From Pseudomonadota bacterium (GTDB lineage Bacteria > Pseudomonadota > Alphaproteobacteria > Rhodospirillales > 2-02-FULL-58-16), in NCBI GenBank assembly GCA_022572335.1, contig JACZWD010000058.1:1-12776 (forward strand): DNA of 12,776 nt, in the 5' to 3' direction. Below the pieces are notes generated by a model. That model saw nothing but the letters and a program-made list of their open reading frames with translations, did not search any database and was not told where the DNA came from. Both the position numbers and the translations under genes were made by a program. Shown piece by piece: positions 8,411-12,776 of the stretch (the first letter of the stretch is position 1; each line of letters starts with the position of its first letter).

Positions 8411-9145
8411 ATGGTTTCGATCCTGCAACGCCTTCTCCGCATGGTGGGAGAGGCGGTTCGCGACTTGGCGCCGGTGGTGCTGGTCATCGTCTTTTTCCAG
8501 GCGGTGGTTCTCAGACAACCGTTTCCCGACCTGAGCGCGGTGCTGGCGGGGCTGGTCTTCGTGATCCTCGGCCTGACCCTGTTCGTCCAGGGACTGCAAA
8601 TGGGCCTTTTCCCCCTGGGCGAGGCCATGGCCGACGCGTTTGCCCGCAAAGGCAGCCTGTCCGCCCTTTTGGCCTTCGCCTTCTGCCTGGGCGTCGGCAC
8701 CACCGTGGCCGAGCCGGCCCTGATCGCGGTCGCCGACAAGGCCGCCCAGGCCGCCGGAGAGGCGGGCTTTATCGCCCCGGGCGAGGAGGCGCGGTCCGAT
8801 TACGCCCTCAACCTTCGCCTGACCGTGGCCCTGTCCGTGGGCGTCGCCCTGGTGTTGGGGGTGTTTCGTATCCTTAAAGGCTGGCCCATCCATTACCTGG
8901 TCATCGGCGGATATTCGGCCGTCGTCGTCTTGACCTACTTTGCCCCGCCCGAGATCGTCGGCATCGCCTATGACTCCGGCGGGGTCACGACCTCGACCAT
9001 CACGGTGCCGCTGGTCGCCGCCCTGGGCGTGGGTTTGGCCAGCACCATTCGCGGCCGCAGCCCGATGGTCTCCGGCTTCGGCCTGATCGCCCTGGCCAGC
9101 CTCATGCCCATCGTCTTCGTGCTCATTTTCGGCATGGTTGTCTGA
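8411..9145 (+). CDS. DUF1538 family membrane protein, copy A
   Basis: A 244-residue hydrophobic protein with about seven membrane segments (around 18-36, 41-62, 83-106, 135-153, 159-177, 193-212, 222-243). It has two short conserved signatures: GTTVAEPALIAVADKA (96-111) and SGGVTTSTITVPLVAALG (189-206). Both are membrane-buried, have TT followed by a breaker-rich turn, and may be the two halves of an inverted repeat of the kind that lines transport pathways (inference). The segment GLTLFVQGL..GLFPLGEAMA is shared with copy B downstream. The start aligns with the start of B, supporting the ATG at 8411 despite no Shine-Dalgarno. The family has no biochemical function that I know of; recognition is from these motifs. 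It is the first gene of the plus-strand cluster, which also holds PII-like and CBS genes, suggesting a regulated transporter or channel. Confidence 0.85.
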   Translation: MVSILQRLLRMVGEAVRDLAPVVLVIVFFQAVVLRQPFPDLSAVLAGLVFVILGLTLFVQGLQMGLFPLGEAMADAFARKGSLSALLAFAFCLGVGTTVAEPALIAVADKAAQAAGEAGFIAPGEEARSDYALNLRLTVALSVGVALVLGVFRILKGWPIHYLVIGGYSAVVVLTYFAPPEIVGIAYDSGGVTTSTITVPLVAALGVGLASTIRGRSPMVSGFGLIALASLMPIVFVLIFGMVV

Positions 9146-9181
9146 TACCAAGGAGCGCTGATCATGACCCATAGAGACGGC
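9145..9181. repeat. Left terminal inverted repeat of the inserted element
   Basis: This 37-base arm matches the reverse complement of 9371-9407 at 33 of 37 positions, and the outer 22 bases match perfectly. The core reads CCAAGGAGCGCTGATCATG. It begins on the last base of the DUF1538-A stop codon and includes the TA at 9146-9147. Confidence 0.95.
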
Positions 9182-9404
9182 TTACCAAGGTTTTCGGCCA
9201 GGAGCGTGCGCCGTGGCGATGCGGGGCATCGCGAAGCGTGCGCGACGCCGTCCGAAAGCCTTGGTAAGCCGCCGTTCTGGTCGCGTATGCGGCCCGTCGG
9301 AGGGCGTCGAAAAGTTTTGACGATGCACCGCATCGCCTGCAACTTTCCTCCTACCCGACGAGCCGCCTACGCGATCTCTATGAGCCATGATCAGCGCTCC
9401 TTGG
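9148..9404. mobile_element. MITE-like element inserted between the two DUF1538 genes
   Basis: This 257-bp element begins CCAAGGAGCGC, ends GCGCTCCTTGG, and is flanked on both sides by TA (9146-9147 and 9405-9406). Its long terminal inverted repeats enclose no convincing gene. Short size, TIRs and a TA flank are what non-autonomous relatives of IS630/Tc1-mariner elements look like (family knowledge). Deleting it with one TA leaves the A stop codon TGA, then TATGAGGGAACCGGG, then the B start ATG: a normal 15-base operon spacer with a GAGGGA ribosome binding site. That reconstruction is the strongest sign of insertion. The ribosome binding site for B survives outside the element. An inner inverted repeat (9178-9271) also has CCAAGG/CCTTGG ends next to TA, suggesting nesting. 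Copies elsewhere in the genome cannot be checked here. Confidence 0.75.
9178..9271. repeat. Nested inverted repeat inside the MITE-like element
   Basis: CGGCTTACCAAGGTTTTCGG (9178-9197) pairs with 9252-9271 at 19 of 20 positions. Inside it GCGATGC (9216-9222) pairs with GCATCGC (9226-9232) around a GGG loop. Its CCAAGG/CCTTGG borders touch TA, as do the outer element's. A related hairpin, CGATGC/GCATCG, occurs at 9321-9335. Confidence 0.85.
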
Positions 9405-9407
9405 TAT
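9371..9407. repeat. Right terminal inverted repeat of the inserted element
   Basis: Partner of 9145-9181, inverted, 33 of 37 positions, with the outer 22 bases (9386-9407) perfect. It ends CTCCTTGGTAT. The DUF1538-B ribosome binding site GAGGGA lies immediately outside it at 9408-9413. Confidence 0.95.
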
Positions 9408-9419
9408 GAGGGAACCGGG

Positions 9420-10211
9420 ATGGGGCTTTTGGACCATACCCTCGCCACGGCCATGGCCACCCTGGTGGACGTGGCGCCGATCGTCGCCATCCTGTTCGCC
9501 TTCCAGTTCCTGGTCATCCGGCGGCGCCCGCCCAATCTGCGCCGGATCGCCGTCGGCTTCGTCTACGTCCTCGTCGGGCTGACCCTGTTCCTGGTCGGGC
9601 TGGAAAAGGCCCTGTTCCCCATCGGCGAAGCCATGGCGCGGCAGCTTACGGCGCCCGCTTTCATCGGCCCGGGCGCCGGCGGCGGTACCGTGCGCTGGAG
9701 CGATTACCTTTGGGTTTACGTGTTCGCGGCGGCCATCGGATTTGCCACCACGGTCGCCGAGCCTGCCCTGATCGCCGTGTCCATCAAGGCGCAGCAGATT
9801 TCGGGCGGCAGCATCAACGCCGTGGGCCTGCGCCTGGTGGTGGCGGCGGGCGTGGCGGTGGGCGTCGCCCTGGGGGCGTTGCGCATCGTCACCGGCACGC
9901 CGCTGCCCATCTTTATCATGGCCGGATACCTGATCGTGGTCGTGCAGACGGCGTGGGCCGCCAAGACCATCGTCCCCCTGGCCTATGATTTGGGCGGGGT
10001 CACCACTTCCACGGTGACGGTGCCCGTGTTGACGGCCCTCGGACTGGGCCTGGCGTCCGCCATTCCGGGGCGCGACCCGCTGATCGACGGGTTCGGATTG
10101 ATTGCATTTGCCTGCCTGTTTCCCATTATAGCGGTCCTCGGCTACGCCCAGCTGACCTCGTGGCGGCAGGCCAGGCGGCACAAAGAGGGAGATCACAGCG
10201 ATGAACCTTAA
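9420..10211 (+). CDS. DUF1538 family membrane protein, copy B
   Basis: A 263-residue paralogue of copy A with about seven membrane segments. Its signatures line up with A: GLTLFLVGLEKALFPIGEAM (53-72), ATTVAEPALIAVSIKAQQIS (109-128) and DLGGVTTSTVTVPVLTALGL (190-209). It ends in a charged cytoplasm-like tail (TSWRQARRHKEGDHSDEP). The ATG at 9420 has GAGGGA 7 bases upstream and aligns with the start of A; an in-frame ATG at 9387 lies inside the MITE terminal repeat and has no ribosome binding site. The stop TAA overlaps the start of the PII-like gene by 11 bases, implying coupled translation. Two related subunits encoded in a row suggest a heterodimeric membrane complex; longer DUF1538 proteins elsewhere carry two such domains in one chain (recalled). 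The substrate is unknown. Confidence 0.85.
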   Translation: MGLLDHTLATAMATLVDVAPIVAILFAFQFLVIRRRPPNLRRIAVGFVYVLVGLTLFLVGLEKALFPIGEAMARQLTAPAFIGPGAGGGTVRWSDYLWVYVFAAAIGFATTVAEPALIAVSIKAQQISGGSINAVGLRLVVAAGVAVGVALGALRIVTGTPLPIFIMAGYLIVVVQTAWAAKTIVPLAYDLGGVTTSTVTVPVLTALGLGLASAIPGRDPLIDGFGLIAFACLFPIIAVLGYAQLTSWRQARRHKEGDHSDEP

Positions 10212-10551
10212 ACTCATCATGGCGCTCGTCGACGACGAGAAGACCGAGGCGGTGATGAAAGCCGCCCGGGAGGCCGGCGCCACCGGGGCGACGGTCATCA
10301 CCGGCGGCCGCGGCGAAGGGCTGAAGCCGGAGAAGACCTTTCTCGGCCTCGACCTGAGCGCCCACCGCGACGTGCTGTTGTTCCTGGTCGTCGAGGCGCG
10401 GGCGCGCGAAATCCTGGAGACCATCGCCGCCGCCGGCAATTTCGACGACGAGCCGGGGGCCGGTATCGCCTTCGAGATCGCCATCGAGGACGCCGTCGGC
10501 CTGAAAACCCAGGCCGCTACCCTGTTGCACGAAATCGAGGAAGACCAATGA
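10201..10551 (+). CDS. Divergent PII-like signalling protein
   Basis: A 116-residue protein with the PII-type ferredoxin-like pattern. It starts MNLKLIMALVDDEKTEAVMKAAREAGATGATVITGGRGEG, where the last part sits where GlnB proteins have their GRG and T-loop. The C-terminal FDDEPGAGIAFEIAIEDAVGL (81-101) corresponds to the GxxGxGxIFVxPVExxxR stretch of GlnB/GlnK. The T-loop section (GLKPEKTFLGLDLSAHRD) is changed and has no tyrosine, so the GlnD-type uridylylation site is missing. Canonical PII proteins bind ATP/ADP and 2-oxoglutarate and gate partners such as AmtB; here the partner would be the DUF1538 proteins encoded just upstream (inference). GAGGGAG precedes the ATG, which lies 11 bases inside DUF1538-B. 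The stop overlaps the CBS gene by 4 bases (ATGA). Confidence 0.82.
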   Translation: MNLKLIMALVDDEKTEAVMKAAREAGATGATVITGGRGEGLKPEKTFLGLDLSAHRDVLLFLVVEARAREILETIAAAGNFDDEPGAGIAFEIAIEDAVGLKTQAATLLHEIEEDQ

Positions 10552-10961
10552 CCGAGCATACCCACGTCACGGTCGGCGACGTCATGACCCGGTCGGTGCG
10601 CACCATCGGGGGCATGGCGACGGTCCGCGAAGCCATCGAGATCATGCGCGGCGCCGGCGTCAACTCCCTGGTGGTGGAGCGCCGGGACAAACACGACGAG
10701 TATGGATTGCTGGTGGTGTCCGACGTCGCCGGGCAGGTCATCGGCAAGGACCGGGCCCCGGAAAGGGTGAATGTCTACGAAGTCATGTCCAAGCCGGTGC
10801 TGACCCTGCCGGCCGACATGAACATCCGGTACGCCATCCGGCTTTTGCTGAAGTTCGGCCTGTCCCGGGCGCTGGTCACCAACGAGGATCGCACGCCGGC
10901 GGGGATCGTCACCTTGCGCGATATGGTGCTGGGCCATGCCGGGAACGAGCCGGCGGCCTGA
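10548..10961 (+). CDS. CBS-pair (Bateman) domain protein
   Basis: A 137-residue stand-alone tandem CBS protein. CBS1 is about residues 7-66 (TVGDVMTRSVRTIGGMATVREAIEIMRGAGVNSLVV ... VSDVAGQVI), CBS2 about 75-130 (VYEVMSKPVLTLPADMNIRYAIRLLLKFGLSRALV ... GIVTLRDMVLG). Both carry the VxxVM ... A...M/LL...G pattern. Such modules usually bind AMP, ATP or similar adenosyl ligands and regulate a partner. It has no catalytic or DNA-binding addition. The 4-base overlap with the PII-like gene and the DUF1538 genes upstream suggest it senses nucleotides for the same membrane complex (inference). The HugZ-like gene follows after 11 bases. Confidence 0.92.
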   Translation: MTEHTHVTVGDVMTRSVRTIGGMATVREAIEIMRGAGVNSLVVERRDKHDEYGLLVVSDVAGQVIGKDRAPERVNVYEVMSKPVLTLPADMNIRYAIRLLLKFGLSRALVTNEDRTPAGIVTLRDMVLGHAGNEPAA

Positions 10962-10972
10962 GCGGAACCCCG

Positions 10973-11740
10973 GTGCCCGCACCGACGAACGATCGCGCCG
11001 CCGCCCTGGGCCTCATGCGCCGGGCGCGGTGGGGGGCGCTGGCGACGGCCCTGGCGGAACCGGCCGAGGCGGCGCAGGCGGACACCGCCGGGTGGCCCTA
11101 CGCATCGCTGGTCACCGTGGCCTGCGACTGGGGGGGGAGCCCCATCTTGCTGCTGTCCAGGCTGTCGGACCACACCCGCAACCTGGAGGCCGACGGGCGC
11201 GCGTCGCTGCTGTTCGAGGAGGCGTCGCGCCGGGCCAATCCGCAGACCGGCCCGCGGGTGACCGTGATGGGGCGTCTGACCAGGACCGCGGACGAACGCC
11301 TTGCCGGCCGCTTTCTCGCCCGCCACCCCCAGGCGCGCCGGTACGCCGGGTTCGGCGACTTTCATTTCCACACCATGGCGGTGGAACGGGCCCGCTACGT
11401 CGGCGGTTTCGGCCGCGCGGTGTGGCTGAAGGGCGCCAAGCTGGCCGCCGACGCCGATGCCGCGGCGGCGCTTGCCGACTGCGAGCAGGACGTTCTCGAT
11501 CACATGAACCGGGACCACGCCGAGGCGATCGCGCTCTACGCCAACGTGCTCCTGGGGCGGCGCGGCAAGGCCTGGAAAATGATCGGCGTCGATCCCCATG
11601 GCGCCGACCTGAGGCTTCAGGGCAGGCTTGCCCGCCTGGACTTCGACGCACCCGTGCACGACGCCCAGTCGTGCCGGGCGGAGCTGGTGCGCCTGGTGCA
11701 AGAGGCGCGGAGGCGCGAAGCGCCGACGGGGAATGCATAG
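10973..11740 (+). CDS. HugZ/pyridoxamine-phosphate-oxidase-like protein with DUF2470 C-terminus
   Basis: A 255-residue cytosolic protein. The N-terminal part (about 10-150) resembles the split-barrel flavin fold: MRRARWGALAT, GWPYASLVTVACDW, SPILLLSRLSDHTRNLEADG, RVTVMGRL, then FHTMAVERARYVGGFGRAVWL (from about 142). The C-terminal part carries the DUF2470 signature DVLDHMNRDHAEAIALYA. This two-part architecture is that of HugZ-type haem-degrading proteins, but many members are uncharacterised, so haem oxygenase activity is not claimed. The start is a GTG, 11 bases after the CBS stop, with a weak GAGCGGAA upstream. The last 12 residues (EARRREAPTGNA) and the stop codon are encoded by a 41-bp DNA repeat, so the natural C-terminus may have been altered. 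The short spacing suggests expression with the DUF1538 genes. Confidence 0.85.
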   Translation: MPAPTNDRAAALGLMRRARWGALATALAEPAEAAQADTAGWPYASLVTVACDWGGSPILLLSRLSDHTRNLEADGRASLLFEEASRRANPQTGPRVTVMGRLTRTADERLAGRFLARHPQARRYAGFGDFHFHTMAVERARYVGGFGRAVWLKGAKLAADADAAAALADCEQDVLDHMNRDHAEAIALYANVLLGRRGKAWKMIGVDPHGADLRLQGRLARLDFDAPVHDAQSCRAELVRLVQEARRREAPTGNA

Positions 11741-11799
11741 AAGAGGCGCGGAGGCGCGAAGCGCCGACAGGGAATGCATAGAAGAGGCGCGGAGGCGCG
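11701..11799. repeat. 41-bp tandem repeat, two full copies and a 17-base partial one
   Basis: Copies begin at 11701, 11742 and 11783. The first two differ at one of 41 positions (G at 11728, A at 11769); the third stops matching after 17 bases. Each unit starts with an 8-base duplication (GAGGCGCG twice), contains a small hairpin GGCGC-GAA-GCGCC (11712-11724 in copy 1), and ends with ATGCATAGA. Copy 1 encodes the end of the HugZ-like protein and its TAG. 41 is not a multiple of three, so later copies are in other frames. Confidence 0.95.
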
Positions 11800-11980
11800 T
11801 GGCCTCGGCCGGGCGCCGATGACGGAGGCGCCGGCCCCGGCCGCCGGAAACCCGCTGTTTTCCTTGCAAGCGTCCCGATATTGCGCCACATATCAGAACA
11901 ATTCGCATTGCAGCCGCCGCCCGATCCCGCACGGCGGCTTTGCGTCCTCGGGGGGGGAGACGACCTGTTGGGGGAGACGC
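11741..11980. other. Spacer between the HugZ-like gene and pckG
   Basis: The first 59 bases are repeat sequence. A GC-rich imperfect hairpin follows (11807-11817 with 11827-11836, nine-base loop, one bulge) without an adjacent T-run, though GTTTTCC occurs about 17 bases later. An AT-richer stretch (about 11875-11910) holds TTGCAA and several weak -10-like hexamers, none good enough to call as the pckG promoter. A second hairpin at 11912-11939 is listed separately. I see no gene here. Confidence 0.5.
11912..11941 (+). terminator. Hairpin with short T-run upstream of pckG
   Basis: A perfect 8-bp stem (AGCCGCCG at 11912-11919, CGGCGGCT at 11932-11939), 12-base loop, then TTT ending at 11941. 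It could end transcripts from the DUF1538/HugZ cluster or act as a leader hairpin for pckG, whose ATG is about 40 bases further on. The T-run is short. Confidence 0.4.
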
Positions 11981-12776
11981 ATGACGGGCGGTGAGCAAAC
12001 CGGCAACGCCAGGCTGTTGGCCTGGGTGGATGAGGTCAAGGGCCTGTGCAAGCCCGACGCCGTCCACTGGTGTGACGGTTCCGAGGAAGAGTACGACCGC
12101 CTGTGCCGGCAGATGGTCGACGGCGGCACCCTCATCAGGCTCAACGAAGAAAAACGCCCGGGAAGCTATCTCGCCCGTTCCGACCCCGGCGACGTGGCCC
12201 GGGTCGAGGACCGCACCTTCATCTGTTCGCGGAAGGCCGAGGACGCGGGACCGACCAACAACTGGACCGACCCCGACGAGATGAAGCGGACGCTCAGCGG
12301 CCTGTTCGACGGCTGCATGCGCGGCCGCACCATGTATGTGTGCCCCTTCAGCATGGGACCGCTGGGATCGCCCATCGCCCACATCGGCGTCCAGATCACC
12401 GATTCCGCGTACGCGGCGGTCAACATGAAGATCATGACGCGGATGGGGAGCAAGGTATTGGAGGTCCTGGGCGACGGCGATTTCGTCCCCTGCCTGCATT
12501 CCGTCGGCGCGCCGCTGGCGCCGGGCGAAAACGACGTCCCCTGGCCGTGCAACGAGACCAAGTACATCGTCCACTTCCCCGAGGAGCGCTCGATCTGGTC
12601 CTTCGGCAGCGGCTACGGCGGCAACGCGCTGCTCGGCAAGAAGTGCTTTGCCCTGCGCATCGCTTCCGCCATGGCGCGGGACGAGGGCTGGCTGGCCGAG
12701 CACATGCTGATCCTCGGGCTGGAATCGCCGGACGGCGAAAAGACGTACGTCGCGGCGGCGTTCCCCAGCGCCTGCG
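11981..12776 (+). CDS. pckG: GTP-dependent phosphoenolpyruvate carboxykinase, N-terminal part
   Basis: The enzyme converts oxaloacetate and GTP to PEP, CO2 and GDP at the entry to gluconeogenesis. The visible 265 residues are under half of the roughly 600-residue family length; the window ends inside the gene. Signatures are RSDPGDVARVEDRTFICS, GPTNNW, RTMYVCPFSMGPLGSP, and the substrate loop SGYGGNALLGKKCFALRIAS. The final residues AAFPSAC lead into the nucleotide-binding loop (FPSACGKTN in the family) with its reactive cysteine, cut right there. The ATG at 11981 has a strong GGGGGAG about 6 bases upstream. This is the GTP enzyme and not the ATP form (PckA) that is common in many alphaproteobacteria. 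It is separated from the HugZ-like gene by about 240 bases with hairpins, so it is probably its own transcription unit. Confidence 0.97.
   Translation, partial: MTGGEQTGNARLLAWVDEVKGLCKPDAVHWCDGSEEEYDRLCRQMVDGGTLIRLNEEKRPGSYLARSDPGDVARVEDRTFICSRKAEDAGPTNNWTDPDEMKRTLSGLFDGCMRGRTMYVCPFSMGPLGSPIAHIGVQITDSAYAAVNMKIMTRMGSKVLEVLGDGDFVPCLHSVGAPLAPGENDVPWPCNETKYIVHFPEERSIWSFGSGYGGNALLGKKCFALRIASAMARDEGWLAEHMLILGLESPDGEKTYVAAAFPSAC

Noticed and set aside
8298..8534. 79-codon plus-strand open frame with a weak GGTAAGG upstream
   Set aside because: Arg/Trp-rich, no family resemblance, and it overlaps the well-supported DUF1538-A gene in another frame.
9164..9409. 81-codon open frame inside the inserted element
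   Set aside because: It spans the terminal repeats and hairpins, has no transposase-like motif and looks non-coding.
8183..10982. Long minus-strand open frames under the DUF1538 genes (8183-9172, 9378-10982)
   Set aside because: His/Asp/Gly/Gln-rich shadow translations without motifs. The plus strand carries membrane proteins with conserved signatures and overlapping starts.
11701..11799. CRISPR array
   Set aside because: The 41-bp units are head-to-tail with no spacers between them.
10775..12703. 642-codon minus-strand open frame
   Set aside because: Antisense to the CBS, HugZ-like and pckG genes and runs through the tandem repeat; no domain seen.

Overview
The window is high-GC DNA with tightly packed, mostly overlapping genes. 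It looks like an alphaproteobacterium of the Rhodospirillales type. The main support is the gene order: sensor kinase/response regulator of the ChvG/ChvI type, short HprK, RapZ, EIIA of the mannose family, HPr, enzyme I, then ahcY and a PAS-domain sensor gene. The lineage is inferred from gene order and protein style, not from a marker gene.

Minus strand, 1-8155, transcribed right to left: chvI, chvG, hprK (short form), rapZ, EIIA-Man, HPr, enzyme I (no GAF domain), ahcY, and the 5' part of a PAS-domain sensor gene. hprK/rapZ and EIIA/HPr overlap by 4 bases (ATGA), and the other gaps up to enzyme I are short. No EIIB or EIIC is present, so this is a regulatory phosphorelay (PEP to EI to HPr to EIIA, with HprK able to act on the HPr serine) encoded behind a two-component system, not a sugar importer. 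The PAS gene shows an apparent one-base frameshift near 276-280.

Divergent spacer, 8156-8410: it holds opposed -10-like hexamers (TATACT on minus, TATAAT on plus), a GC-rich palindrome and a TTGACG-17-TATTGG promoter candidate whose expected start lies at the ATG of the first plus-strand gene.

Plus strand, 8411-11740: a compact cluster of two DUF1538 membrane proteins (A and B), a divergent PII-like protein, a CBS-pair protein and a HugZ/DUF2470-type oxidoreductase-like protein. I read A plus B as two related subunits of a membrane transporter or channel of unknown substrate, controlled by the PII-like and CBS proteins. This is the best candidate here for an undescribed system. A 257-bp element with long terminal inverted repeats and flanking TA dinucleotides sits between A and B. 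Removing it restores a normal 15-base intergenic spacer with a ribosome binding site, so it looks like a MITE inserted into the operon.

11701-11980: a 41-bp tandem repeat encodes the last residues and stop codon of the HugZ-like gene. It is followed by GC-rich hairpins. From 11981 to the window end is the N-terminal part of GTP-dependent PEP carboxykinase (pckG), cut in its nucleotide-binding loop. PEP is also the donor for the PTS genes, but no direct link is shown.
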